Of a stretch of DNA of 64,000 nt, positions 11,748 through 23,672 are shown in pieces. The stretch spans positions 68,708,676-68,772,675 of the forward strand of contig CM043969.1 of the NCBI GenBank assembly GCA_014529385.2. The letters run 5' to 3'. The notes below the pieces were generated by a model that had not been told where the DNA came from, did no database searches, and saw only the letters and a list, made by a program, of their open reading frames with translations. The position numbers were made by a program, and so were the translations under genes. Origin of the DNA: Adiantum capillus-veneris. Its lineage: Eukaryota; Streptophyta; Polypodiopsida; Polypodiales; Pteridaceae. Positions within the stretch are counted from its first letter, which is position 1. Each line of letters starts with the position of its first letter.

Positions 11748-11828
11748 TTGTAGCGAGCATCTCATCCAAGGTCATGGGCATCATGAAGTTCTTCATTAAT
11801 GACATCTTTGAGAAGCTTGCTCAAGACG
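11748..11828 (+). pseudogene. Histone H2B fragment
   Basis: Reading [24 protein letters not shown], this segment matches the histone-fold region of H2B (canonically [24 protein letters not shown]; here A to V, NS to KF, E to D) at about 20 of 24 positions. The match stops at both ends: upstream lacks the KQVHPDT block and downstream lacks ARYNKKPTITSREIQ. H2B pairs with H2A in the nucleosome. An 80-bp scrap cannot do this and is best read as a gene fragment picked up by a repeat. It lies immediately before the dispersed repeat at 11836. Confidence 0.8.
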
Positions 11829-11835
11829 TTACTTG

Positions 11836-12060
11836 CTTAGGCATGGGGAGAGCTATGGAATACATGATAAATTTATGTGAAAGCTTGCAACACTGAATTT
11901 CTAAAATTGCATGCGAGGGAAGTAACAAAGCTTAAAGGACTCATAGAAGCTAAAAATTGAGTTTAGAATAAATGCAAGAACCCATAAGTGCTTTGGAAGA
12001 TAAGATGTAACACTCTTTCTTTAGGATGCCTTATTGGACCCTACAATGAATGAGGGAAAA
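11836..12060 (+). repeat. Dispersed repeat copy 1 (partner at 55020-55250)
   Basis: Shared ordered blocks with 55020-55250 include GGCATGG...GTACATGATAAA...TGTG, AATTGCATG.GAGG, and a TTTCTTTAGGATGCC/TTTCTCAGGATGCC block. Encoded peptides (MGRAMEYMINLCES and MERVVKYMIKMCQN) are similar, so both may derive from one coding sequence that I cannot name. Confidence 0.6.
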
Positions 12061-12535
12061 TTTAGAGGCTTGCACTTTATATGTAAGTTCCCCAACCCAA
12101 AGTTTGGAAAAACTTGATAGTTGGTCTTCCTTTATTCTCAAGTTTTATTGAAACAGCTTATTCCAATTAAAAAAAGCAAGGACACAAGCAATAGAAGTCA
12201 CGAAGGCCTCTATCTTTCTTGTTGGAGATATAAGGGTCCTACACCATAAGCCAAGTTAAGGTTATGATGAAATCTATATCCTATTGAGGGACGCTTTTCA
12301 AGCTTTGATCCATCTCTCTCCTTTGCACAAGAACCTCACTTAGTTTCTTCATGTTTATTGTTTACCTTCAACTAAGTTTATTTTTACTTTATAGCTTTTA
12401 CATTCATAAAAAAACAAAATTCATGACCATTACTAATTGACCTACCTATTCCATCTCATCATAATTTTTTGTGATTTTTACTATATTGTATTCCACCATG
12501 CAAATATTATTATTCCACCTTTCTAAAAGTGTTAT
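12061..12535. other. Unassigned AT-rich sequence
   Basis: No ORF of note, no repeat shared with the rest of the window, and no recognisable motif. Confidence 0.5.
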
Positions 12536-13030
12536 AGGGAAAATTACCCAACATACCGCTATAATTTACGAGAAATCCCAAAATACCCCTCAAATTTGAA
12601 AAATTTCCAATATACCCCTCATATTTGACCAATTTTTAAAAATGCCCTTCAATTTCTCCAAAATACCTAAAATACCCCCTCACTAACCTCTCAAACATTG
12701 CTAATGATAATTTTTTGAATTCTTCAGAGGAAGATTGGTTCTCCCTCAATTGAAGATGATAGGACTATGATTTTCAATGGTATTCTTGGCACATAAGATG
12801 AAATCATTCATCATTTTTTGACACAAATGCCTCTATTTGTGAGCTTATTGGTGAATAATTTTGTCTCAAATAATATAAGATAGAACTCCATTTTCATAAA
12901 AAATATACTAAGCAAAATTTGAGGCAAATCCATTCCAAAATGATACAAGGGTATATTGGAAATTTTTGAAATTAGAAGGATCTTTTGAGAATCTCCACAA
13001 ATAACACGAGCATTTTGGTAAATTTTCCTT
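12536..13030. mobile_element. Fold-back / MITE-like element with ~85-bp inverted termini
   Basis: The left end (12536-12622: AGGGAAAATTACCCAACATACC ... AAAAATTTCCAATATACCC, here abbreviated) is the imperfect reverse complement of the right end (12947-13030: GGGTATATTGGAAATTTTT ... GGTAAATTTTCCTT), about 70% by eye. Inside the left arm, AAATACCCCTCAAATTTGA-like units repeat. Total length ~495 bp with no coding capacity. I could not identify a convincing target-site duplication, so superfamily is undecided. Confidence 0.7.
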
Positions 13031-13400
13031 TCTTGTAATACTATGTTGGACTAGTTGCATTATGGGCTAGGTCTTTAAATAATAATTAAGAGGACCTCAT
13101 TTGTATTTTCATAAGAAAATTCAAGGCCCTTGGTGGTGCTTTCACACATGTGTGAAGACTTTTGGGATGCATAATGGAAGTGTCAACCAAGATGGGACCA
13201 CCAAAGCCTTTACTATTTAGTGGTAGCAAAAATACACATTTTTGTGGAATTTTTGGCAACCTGTTTCACTTGACAATTGACAAATCTCAAAACATGAGAA
13301 ATGCAGCTTGTGAGCTTACGCTTTTTCTCACACTATTTATAATATTTGGAAATTGGAGTGCCAAGATATGATCCAAATAGTGGACCTCAGTTTTCCACAT
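13031..13400. other. Unassigned sequence
   Basis: A 69-codon plus-strand ORF (13162-13371) is present but has no recognisable features. Otherwise nothing is seen. Confidence 0.5.
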
Positions 13401-13926
<526 letters not shown>

Positions 13927-13996
13927 TTTCAAAGTGTTGCTTACAAAAAAAAAGAGTCTATCATAAATAAGAGCAAATAAACCGCCTAGGTTCCTC

Positions 13997-14512
13997 TTAC
14001 ATCACGGTTAAGCCATCCATTACATAATCACACAAACAACTATCGCAATAGAAACATATGGGTGGTCGTTCAGTAAGGGGCAGGATACGATTAGCTAATG
14101 CCACGCTTAAACCTCTGGTTCGGGGAGAATAGTCAAAGTATCCTCGTAAGTAGGGGCCAAAATGAGGACATAGGAAGAGCTTGTGATGAGGAATAAATTG
14201 TGCCAGTAGGAATAATCGCTCTGAGAACCCGCGCTTCATAGACTGCTCAATGTAATAGTACTTCGGACCTAAAACCATGGCCTCTTTTACCATTGCCAGA
14301 CTAATGTTCTTCTTGAAATGCTCTCGACCCCATAATGTTACTCTGGTGAGTTTATCTTGATATGTCCACCACTGTGTTTGGGCTACAGATGTTCCCTGGT
14401 TCGGAAAGAGGAGGATGGCATATTTTTTGACAAATGATCTGCGAGCTAACTCATTAGACTGCTGTAGGTGTTGGACTGCAAAAGCTAATAGCAGATCGGT
14501 GTTTGTTGCCAT
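13997..14512 (-). CDS. Intact 171-codon ORF, function unknown
   Basis: This is one of the few uninterrupted, non-repetitive ORFs in the window. The protein starts MATNTDLLLAFAVQHLQQSN, is mostly globular in composition with aromatic/basic patches (TQWWTYQDKL, RVTLWGREHFKKN, PKYYYIEQSMKRG), and ends with a Cys cluster (CFYCDSCLCDY). No signal peptide or membrane span is clear. I do not recognise a family. Its neighbours are the CT/CA arrays on one side and decayed direct repeats on the other, so it may belong to an unidentified mobile element rather than a host gene. Coding status rests only on ORF length and composition. Confidence 0.4.
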   Translation of the reverse strand: MATNTDLLLAFAVQHLQQSNELARRSFVKKYAILLFPNQGTSVAQTQWWTYQDKLTRVTLWGREHFKKNISLAMVKEAMVLGPKYYYIEQSMKRGFSERLFLLAQFIPHHKLFLCPHFGPYLRGYFDYSPRTRGLSVALANRILPLTERPPICFYCDSCLCDYVMDGLTVM

Positions 14513-14545
14513 GAAGGATAAGTGTAAAAAAGCATACTAACTTCC

Positions 14546-15290
14546 TGTACTAGTGTCTGATGCCACTCCAAAGGCTTCCTTTCTTTTATACTAAATAGGG
14601 TATAACTCTGCTATGCCCTGACTCGGGTTAAAACACCAAACAATAGGTATGTGGAAAATATGACCTATCCTTGATAGGTATAGGGAATAATGTTTAAAGA
14701 TCTTTTGAATACCTTGCATGTAGTTGCTTATGAAGTGATATAACCTAGTGTTAAAAACCCTTCATCTAGTACATATGTCCTGATGCCACTCTAGGCTGGG
14801 CTTTATACAAAACAAGGAAATACCTTAAAACACCTAACTTGGGTGTATGAAAGCTTTTTTATAAAGGGACTTGGAAAAATATGCATTACCCCTTGAAATA
14901 CTAATAGGCAGGGACTAATTGGTTCTTAGTACCTAAAAATGTCATCGGGTATGGGGTCTTTAGCCTACCAAAGTTGTAGATATCTGGAAGATATGACTTA
15001 GCCTTGATAGATATATGGAATAATGTTTGGTTTTTCCTCTGAATACCTTGCATATAGTTGCTTATGGTATTTTTTTGCATATAATCTTTATAAAAAAACC
15101 CTTCATCTAGTACGTGTGTACTAATGCTACTCCAGACCTGCTCTATACAGTACGAGAGAATACTATAACTTTTTTGGCCTAATCCCCCTAAAAAAAAGAA
15201 GAGAAGCACACCTAACTTGTATTGTATAGATGTTGGAACTTTGAAAAATGTGTAGTACCCTTTGAAATACTAACTGGTTTTCTACAGTAG
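14546..15290. repeat. Diverged direct repeats, ~340-370-bp units
   Basis: Pairs of similar blocks recur in order: CTTGCATGTAGTTGCTTATG (14715) and CTTGCATATAGTTGCTTATG (15047); AACCCTTCATCTAGTACRTRTGT (~14755 and ~15098); TTGAAATACTAAYWGG (~14898 and ~15264). A partial third unit begins near 14546. Confidence 0.75.
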
Positions 15291-17978
15291 GATTGGAATA
15301 ATTGTTTCTTAATACCATCATCAAAATTGGGCTGTAGCCTACCAGGGTATATTACCTCTTGTCTACCGCTCAAAACTTCTATGGTGCATGGGAATGCTAG
15401 CTTAACATGGTATGTCCTTCTTAAGGGGAATTGGTAACTACTACTTCTCATAAAAGTTTAAATTGGACTAAGAGTGGGTCATTATCTTCTGCCTTCGAGA
15501 TACTTATTACTGACAACCCACACCCTGCACGGCTGTTCGATCTACACGCCATGCCTCGGCGACGATTATGCTCATTCATCTGCTTCTGCTTGGCTTTGTG
15601 CACCTTTGTCATCCTCTCGTAGCAGTATGACAATATGCATATCTTCTAGGATTACGGGCTGACGGATCCAATCTTGTCAATGCGCTCTGTATTGACACCA
15701 AGGCTATATAAACTTGTGAGTATTTGCACTCACTTGGCATTTGTTTACTGTATATGGTAAGGGAATTTGTAAATGTTTTTACATTGAGGGGTGAGAACTG
15801 TTCTGCACTCAGATAAAATTGTCCTTCTACTATCATGACAAGTGGGAAGGAAATCATCGTGGGGGCTGGACTGCCTACTACTCCGAGTTCACAGGTCGAA
15901 TAGCTTGTAGCTTTGTCTGCGTGGAAAATACTGTGTATTTGTTTTGGTATTATGTTTTGATTCTGATGCGGAGATAATCTTTCCATACATGTTTTTGGGT
16001 TCTAACTTACAAACTCAATGAAGCGTACGTACTAAGAATGATACCCTATGGGACATAGGATTGCTGTGGGTGTTTCTCCTAGCTCATGATTGGTTCGTAA
16101 CTATAAAAAACTATAAAATGGTGCTTTGTTTTTATGATTGGGGGCATTTTTGTGATACATACCGTGGGGTTGTGGATCTGAGAACTGATTGTATTGTACT
16201 ATGTCAGAGATCTGCTGAAAAAATCCGGGTTAAAGAGGACTATCTCTACCTCTGTCGTATTCTATCTGGTTTTTGATTGGCTTCTAGAAAACTTCAATAT
16301 GTATCTAATCACAGGGCGAAGCCTGTTTTGCTGACTGTGTGTTTTACAGGACATGATGAAAAAAGTGACACCTTTATGAGATTTTTTATGGGTAAAGAAT
16401 CAGGCTTGCACCGTTAAAAATTTGTTTCCATAATATTTGAATAGCTAGGAGGCCTATCTTGACTTCTAAAAGTAGATATTAATGACATGGATAGGGTTTT
16501 GTGTCTCTATAACATAAAAGGCAGATAATTGGGGCACTCATGGATAGTGTACGATAGGATATCTCTTAAAGCTGAAAAAATTTCTACTCTAAACCGAGAT
16601 GGAGTATACTACTTTTGCATTCCGGGCATCATAGAAAACCTAATTATGACCATATTAAATGACCCTGATATAAAGGTCCAGCCCGTGATCATTTGTATAT
16701 TTGCCCTAGCTATGTGGTATACTAATAGACAGTAAGGCATCTCAACTGAGGACTTTTATTCAAGGATAGCTCTATTCTATGATAGAAACCAATATTCTAA
16801 ACGGTTCTCTAAAAAATGGGGTAGTGGCCTTAACTGGCATGCTGTATAGTTCAGTAATAAACTACAAAATTTGGATAAAAAATGTGGTGAGCTACTAAAT
16901 CCTAGGTGACTAACATGGTGCACTAGGAGATGATTGGCATGTATTCATTTTTAAATATATATACTGAATTTTACTTTGCTCTCTAGTAGGAAGGAACGTA
17001 ATATTCTGAATTTTTTTTTTCTTTGATGATCTGGTTGTGTATGGAAGACTTGATCTTGGTTTCACATCTTGGTGTAAAAGTATTATAGCCTATATTACTG
17101 CTGGGGATATCGTCTATCTTGTGTCTGTACTGTGTGTTGAATACTTTAGGTCCATTATACTCTTGAAAATGATTGGTTAAATACTTTAAATATAGACATC
17201 TCAATGCTTTATAGCAAGGAAGTGAGCTGCGTATTCCTAAGCAAGAAATAAGCAACATTGTGTGCATATTACAAACGTGGCTGACCTTGATTCTGGGAAT
17301 TTGCTGCCTTATGCTGTGATACCCAGATCTCTACTTATGTTGTCTAAAACCTTAACGGTATGTACTGGGTTTTAAAATTGAACAAAGGCCTTAAGAAATT
17401 ATGATAAAAATAAAAAAAACCCCTAATCGTATGTATGTAAAAGAACCCTTCCTCTATCACTTCTAGAGAAAAAATACCGAGTATTTTACTACATAAAATC
17501 TGTATGAGATACTTTTTTCTAAGTGTATATATATGGTGCTGTGAAGAATAAAAAGAAGAAGTATAGTATCATGTGAAATTATTTTCAAAGGATCATATGG
17601 AAACACATAAAGAATTATTTGTTTTATCATTGTGACATGGATAACAACTGGGATGCCCATGCATCACCTGTATACGGTAAACAATTGCTAACTGAGCATT
17701 TTCTTGTTTATTATGGGTGCAGGTGAGGGCTACCTTCTTTGATTAAAACAGGCTATTCTTTATGTTTTGGAATTGATGCTCGTTCGAATGGGGAGCAGCT
17801 CTACTACCATTCTTAGGGATTATATTTTTCCTATGATGTATTCTAGGTTACTGATACCATGTACAAAATTTATTTTCAAACATGCAAATAAATTTTTGTG
17901 CATAACCCTTATACTTGTCTAGGATTTGGTTGTCCATGAACACTTGTGTTCGTTTGTGTATATATGTATTTAAAACAA
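15291..17978. other. Unassigned region with scattered ORFs of 60-125 codons
   Basis: The longest ORF is 125 codons (15609-15986, -). Others are at 15212-15451 (-), 16061-16276 (+), 16529-16735 (+) and 16983-17267 (-). None shows a motif that I can name, and no LTR, PBS or terminal repeats were found. The composition is less AT-biased than noncoding DNA elsewhere, so an unidentified decayed element is possible. Confidence 0.35.
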
Positions 17979-17979
17979 C

Positions 17980-18065
<86 letters not shown>
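17979..18065. repeat. (CA)n microsatellite
   Basis: About 43 consecutive AC dinucleotides, followed by a few imperfect ACAC tracts up to ~18105. Confidence 0.95.
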
Positions 18066-18070
<5 letters not shown>

Positions 18071-18367
18071 ACAAATACATACTTAAGGTTACATACACAC
18101 ACCCGATTGAGCTAGATACCGTGAAATTTGGGGTGTTGTAGTGAAGGATTGGCCTAGAGATCCTTGAGCATTCTTTCTTTGATTTGGAGGCCTTCAAATT
18201 TAATGAGAGGGTAAGGGAGATTTTGATGATGCCACATTTCATTGATTCTGGAGGGCCTGAGTAGATTGACATCGATTGAGTGTATAATTCGTTCTTCCCA
18301 TTGCATTGCCTCCTTCCAAATGGTCTCTGTTTCCTCTTATGTTTGCTTCTTCAAAATGGAATCCTCC

Positions 18368-19184
18368 TCAGAAGTTAGGCTTTTTGGAGTAGTGGAAGGT
18401 TCTTCTTTTTGCTTGAGAAATTTCAATCTCTAGAAGATTGGCCTGTTCTGTTGTTGGCACTTCCAAATCCATGAACTGAAGGTTATCCTTATCGTGCATT
18501 GCGGCAGTGATTTTCTCATCTCCCAACGTGGTTGGATGCGCCACAATAGTTGCTTTAGCCGCGTTAAGCTGGGAAATTTTCTTTTGGTAACTGTTTTCTC
18601 GTTGGATGAAGCTGATTGACAATTATCTTCTTTGCATCTACTCAAGATTTAGCTCCATATCTAAGTCCTTAATCTTATGCTCCATTGTTTGATAGGTAGC
18701 ATTTGTGACCTGTAGTGTTGGCTATTGTTGGGTTATCCTTCAGTTGATTTAGAAGTGCATTCTGTTCTTGGCATTGTGCTTCCACCTGGGCCAAATGTGT
18801 ATTTGAAATTTTAAGCTGAATCTGTAGGTGTTGTATCATAGAGGATAATTCTTGTAGAGCAGAAGTGGTTTGTACATAGTGTTGTTCATGATCTTTATGT
18901 TGAGATTGAAGAGTCTCTAGATTTGCTGCTAATTTTGTTGACAACTCAATGATTTCTTTCTCTTTAGCTTCCATAGCCTCCTTGTAGGAATCATTAAAGG
19001 ATGTTGCTAAGTCAATCCTTTCATTTGAATGTTGTAACCTCTGATTGAGGTCATGGAGTTGGTGGTGGCGTGTGTAGATCTCCTCTTTCATTTTGTCTAC
19101 TACATCGTGAGCATAAATATCATATTCCTCTATGTTTTCCAGAATTTCTAAGTTTCTTGAGTGGCTCGCTTTAGGTTGATCCAT
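18368..19184 (-). pseudogene. Coiled-coil part of retroelement-like ORF F
   Basis: The minus strand encodes 169 codons (19184-18675) with continuous heptads: ILENIEEYDIYAHDVVDKMK, RHHQLHDLNQRLQHSNERID, KEAMEAKEKEIIELSTKL, LQELSSMIQHLQIQLKI. A second piece in shifted frames (18622-18368) contains KEN-like and EIEISQAKRR stretches. Cytoplasmic, soluble composition. It lies downstream, on the same strand, of the F N-terminal and basic regions. Coiled coils are found in many retroelement Gag and accessory proteins, where they mediate assembly. Specific function here is unknown. Confidence 0.5.
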
Positions 19185-19555
19185 TGAAATGTTGTGAGCC
19201 TCAATTGTGGTTGGCTCATCATCTTGCTCTTTGTCAATAGCTTTGGTTGGTGCAGACTCTATTTCTATATTTCTAGCAATGGGAAATGTCTCCTCTGGTT
19301 GTGGTTGCTCTCTTGGAGGAGTGAAATGTGAAGCTCCTTTAGTGTATAATTTTTCAGCTGGGGAGTCCTCCTTAGATGGTGTTTGTTCTTTGTCTTGTTC
19401 TTTTGCCTATTTTGGGTCTTGTTCCCTTTGACGTTCTTCATGTTGGTAAAGCTGTTCCAAAACTTCCATAGGATCATCTTGCACTTTGTACATTGGGTTT
19501 TTGGTCCTGAACTTGAACTTGTCGGGGAGGGTTTCCACTTTTCTTCAAAGTCTCC

Positions 19556-20221
19556 CTAAAGTCCTCTTTCAAGCTCAAAGGCTGCAACAGTCTCTCTCTC
19601 AATTCTGGCTACTCTTTGTGTTGGTTCTTCAATAACTACTGTTGGCCTATGTTTCTTAGTCTGTTTTGATTCATCCACCTTAGCTTTCCCTTTTTCTTTT
19701 CTATTTCTTTCAAGAGAAGCGTCCTCCTCTTCTTGCACTTTCTCCTCTCTGTACCTTCTTCTTTTGTTGGATGCGGACGTGGGTTCTTGAGCCGGTACAT
19801 CAACCATAAATGTTTCTCTAGGGCAGGTGGTAGATGCTCTACTTTGCCTATAGCGTGATAGGAAATTCTTGTGAGCACTTTTGGAGCTCCCAAAAATGTA
19901 ATGTTCTCTGGCTTCTTTACATGAGTGAGGGTTGTGTAGATGTATTGTGTGTTGTTCACCTATGTCATCACCTCTTTATTTGATACTTGTATGAAGGTGG
20001 AAGCCACGACATGATTTGGAACTGTATACCTTGGTGGTCTCTTGGTAGTGAAGTGAAAATGTTGGTGATAGAGACACAATGCCCGTTCTATTTCCCTTTG
20101 CTTCAAATCCAAAAAGGAGGATGATCGGCTGGTGAAAATACCGTTGGTTGGTAATTGTATGTCCCTCATAGGTTTTCCTCCTTTATGAAGCTTGAGTGCT
20201 TTTTCCACTTGGTCTTTAGTT
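19556..20221 (-). pseudogene. Middle part of ORF F (conserved-looking domain and basic region)
   Basis: Starting at the insertion site of element E, the frame reads ITKDQVEKALKLHKGGK, then LPTNGIFTSRSSSFLDL, ERALCLYHQHFHFTTKRPPR and VASTFIQVSNKEVMT, a stop at 19960, then NNTQYIYTTLTHVKKPENI, VLTRISYHAIGKVEHLPPAL and a frame change into a strongly basic/acidic segment (NKRRRYREEKVQEEEDASLE). The first 15 codons join in frame with the other half at 23171 once element E and one ATGTT copy are removed. I do not recognise the domain. It resembles the sort of structural protein carried by plant retroelements but has no protease or RT nearby. Confidence 0.55.
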
Positions 20222-20284
20222 ATGTTTGTTGGGTCTTGGGCTATGGAGCCATGGTGGTGTAGGCCTCCTACATCAGAGAGCGAG

Positions 20285-20347
<63 letters not shown>

Positions 20348-20534
20348 ATTCATGCTTGCAACACAAAACAACACGCTTCTTTTGATTGATTGTCAAGTAA
20401 ATAAAGCTACAAAAAACCATGCAAAAATTGGAAGTGAACTAGCATGCTTTTAGGAGGTATTTTATATGGCTAGTATTGGGCTTGAAAAACCTAACAATCC
20501 CCCCCTCAAGCCCGAACTAGACAGACCCTCTTAT

Positions 20535-20684
20535 TGTTAGGTTTTTCAAGCCCAATACTAGCCATAGAAAATACCTCCTAAAAGCATGCTAGTTCAATTC
20601 CAGTTTGCATGGTATTTTGTAGCTTTATTTACTTGACAATCAATCAAAAGAAGCGTGTTGTTTTGTGTTGCAAGCATGAACCGA

Positions 20685-20768
<84 letters not shown>

Positions 20769-20853
20769 CTCTCTCTCTGCTATAGCAGGCCTGCATCACC
20801 ATGGCTGGGATATGGAGCCATGGCGATGCAGGCCTGCTACAACAGAGAGTGAG

Positions 20854-20938
<85 letters not shown>

Positions 20939-21085
20939 ATTCATGCTTGCAACACAAAACAACACGCTTCTTTTGATTGATTGTCAAGTAAATAAAGCTA
21001 CAGAAAACCATGCACACTGGAAGTGAACTAGCATACTTTTAGGAGGTATTTTCTATGACTAGTATTGGAATTGAAAAACCTAACA
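20535..21085. repeat. Large inverted repeat: two LTRs joined tail to tail
   Basis: LTR2 (20535-20806, +) and LTR3 (20816-21085, -) are reverse complements with a 9-base loop (20807-20815). The centre reads GCAGGCCTGCATCACCATGGCT / AGCCATGGCGATGCAGGCC (abbreviated). Arms contain (CT)n at 20686-20781 and (GA)n at 20858-20936. Both LTRs lack the last ~20 bases (…AAGACCCAACA) present in the outer LTRs. Confidence 0.9.
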
Positions 21086-21479
21086 ATCCCCCCCTCAAGC
21101 CTGAACTAGACAGACCCTCTCATGATACCTCGAGTTTTTAGTGTACTCGTCAACCATGAGTTTTAGGTTCTCTCACAACCAAGGATTTCTGGTGTATCCA
21201 TAACCTGGTGCTATGATAAACCCCCCCTTGAACAAATAGGGTGTGGGTCAAAAAATTAGCTACCAATAGATGGAGTTTTTGGTTCACTACCAAACCTTGG
21301 GTTTAAGGTGTACCTAGTAACCTCATGAGAAGTAGGATAAAATAGGACTTGAGCAAAAAACTAATAATTTGGGAGGTCTTACCACTCATGTGTGGCAGTG
21401 TCTATAGCCCGTACAGTTTATTTTGACTAAACAGCATGAAAAGAGTTGATCTAAAAAGCTTCCTCGTCAACAAAATATA

Positions 21480-22320
21480 TTGGAGATTCAGTGTCTCCCT
21501 CAATCACATGAATTTGATTTTTGCCATTTTGAAAGAATCTATTTGACGGATGACTTGTTTTACCACAGTGAACACAAGGATTCTTCTTGAAACAGTCTTT
21601 CGTCTGATGATTGTTGCACCCACAAATGGCACAAGATCTGGTTCCATTGAATGGTCAAGATGAAGCTACTGTAGTAGCACATTTAGTAACTGCATATGCA
21701 CTGGAAGTATACAACATTTGAGACTGTATATGCATTGGGAAAAATAGTAGAATTAGTACTAGGTTCTTCTTCCTACAATGAATTGATGATACCATCCAAG
21801 GAGGGCAGCGGATCTTTCTCTTTTAAAACAGTAACAATCTGATGAAATTTATCAGTCAAACTTTTCACAAAATGGCTATGAGATCTTCTTCTGGTACTGG
21901 AGCTTCCACATAAACAAGTTGAGTTTTAATACTCTTCAGTCTATTAGCTAAAGCTGCAATGTTTTCATCTTCACCCATGCGGATGGAATATAATTCCATT
22001 TTTAAACTCATTTTTGAATACTTAGCTTTGGCAGTGAAAGGTTTCTCTAACTCTATCCAGGCAGCACTTGAAGAATCAACATCGTCCAAATAATGAATAA
22101 AATCGTCTTCTAAGGAGGTTAGAATGATACCAAAAGCTTGTTCGTCTTTCCTTTGTAGCTCAGGAGATAATGCCCTTGTAAGTGCAGCGGATGTGCCAGA
22201 TTCGTCGATTGCGAGAGGCTTGACCATGTTCCATAGGTTTTTGCGCATCAAATAGCCTTTAACTTTGACCTGCCAAGTGTGGAAGCCGGATCCATTGAAC
22301 TTGTCGACTTTTGATGCCAT
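21480..22320 (-). pseudogene. Copia Gag with two zinc knuckles (element E)
   Basis: The ATG at 22320 is preferred over the upstream ATG of the longer ORF because MASKVDKFNGSGFHTWQVK is the typical copia Gag start (UBN2-type). The helical Gag domain continues with LWNMVKPLA, ALSPELQRKDEQAFGIIL and KMELYSIRMGEDENIAALAN up to a stop at 21865, after which the frame shifts. At 21650-21510 a nucleocapsid part reads CAICGCNNHQTKDC (CX2CX4HX4C) and CVHCGKTSHPSNR, then ends at VDEEAF with a stop. Gag packages the RNA into particles. In trans complementation by an autonomous copia would be needed, since no pol is encoded. Confidence 0.85.
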
Positions 22321-22833
22321 ATTCAATATGCAAAGGATACCTTTATACTGGCAAAAAAATGTCCGTCGAAGAGTCAGCAAAAATTGAATTTAATTCAAGA
22401 GTCAATTTGCAACAGTCGAATTTTCGAGAAGCAACTTTGGTAACAATTTATGAGAAGAAACTCTAAAAATATGTACAAAACTGTAGCGCATCAGCGGAGC
22501 AATATGAGCTTACATGTGGGAAACATGGCCTAAATACATAATTCCAATGGCCATTTGTAAAATATTAAAACCTGTGTGTGAAACCAAAGGTAAAATTTGG
22601 CTTTTTCAATTCTCTGTAATGCAGAGATAGCGCGATGGCGAATTGGCTTCAGCGTGGCTTGTCGATGACGAACCGACAGGAACTGAAGTGTCGAGATTTG
22701 CTACTTAGGCCAAGGTAAAACTATTGATGCATACTCTGCGCGATTCCAAGCAGGTTGACTGTGTCTCTGTGTCTTTTTTCTCTGTGTAAGCGGATGTACC
22801 TGCGAGGTTTTTGTCGAGAGCCGAGGCCCGGTT

Positions 22834-22846
22834 GGCTCTGATACCA
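22834..22846 (-). promoter_or_regulatory. Primer-binding site of element E
   Basis: Minus strand TGGTATCAGAGCC, one base after the 5' LTR end ...CCCAACA, complementary to the 3' end of plant initiator-Met tRNA. Confidence 0.92.
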
Positions 22847-22903
22847 GTGTTGGGTCTTGGGCTATGGATCCATGACAGTGTAGGCCTGCTACAGCAGAGA
22901 GCG

Positions 22904-23018
<115 letters not shown>

Positions 23019-23170
23019 ATTCATGCTTGCAACACAAAACAACACGCTTCTTTCGTTTGATTGTCAAGTAAATAAAGCTACAAAAAACCATGCAAAGTGG
23101 AAGTGAACTAGCATGCTTTTAGGAGGTATTTTCTATGGCTAGTATTGGGCTTGAAAAACCTAACAATGTT

Positions 23171-23525
23171 AACTTTGATAGGATATCCATTGAGGTCAGA
23201 TATGGTGGCTCATCCTTCCTTGGTGATGCTGTGCAAGAGCTCATACGCTCTTTGTAATCGACACCGTAGGGGTCCATCTCTATGTAGTCCCAATCTTTTC
23301 CCAAAGTGTTCAGACTACCTGTTCTTTGATGAAGTCCTGAGCTTCCCTTGGTAGCATCTGTACTTTGACTTTGGTTCCATGAGCACTCTTGAACGATCCA
23401 TGGTAGACAATGACATGTTGGCTATCCATTTGGTCTTTTGCCAACCAGGTGACATTTTCCTCTCTCAAGGAGTCTTCCTCCAGTTGATAAGGTGGGAGTT
23501 AAGAAAATTTCTGCTTCATGGTATT
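23171..23525 (-). pseudogene. N-terminal part of ORF F
   Basis: Minus-strand reading begins near an ATG at 23521 (KQKFS, stop), then LPPYQLEEDSLREENVTWLA, KDQMDSQHVIVYHGSFKSAH, GTKVKVQMLPREAQDFIKEQ, a stop, a frame change, then RAYELLHSITKEG, a stop and ATISDLNGYPIKVN. It joins ITKDQVEKALKL at 20221 across the element E insertion, so the two halves were one ORF. Two stops and a frameshift show that F is decayed. Function not recognised. Confidence 0.55.
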
Positions 23526-23672
23526 TTTCTTATGAGCTCCCGATGTAGATGAGAGAGAACCTAACAGTGTATTAGCACATTCAAAGATTAGAACATTTTG
23601 GCAAGGTACAACCAAGTAGCACAACTAAATAAGCAAAAATGAGCCCTAAAAGTTATAATTTTGGCGAATTCT

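Noticed and set aside
14901-15209. 102-codon minus-strand ORF
   Set aside because: It lies within the diverged direct repeats and the parallel unit does not keep the frame.
17848-18272. Cys-Val and Thr-His repeat ORFs
   Set aside because: Translations of the (CA)n/(GT)n array at 17979-18065.
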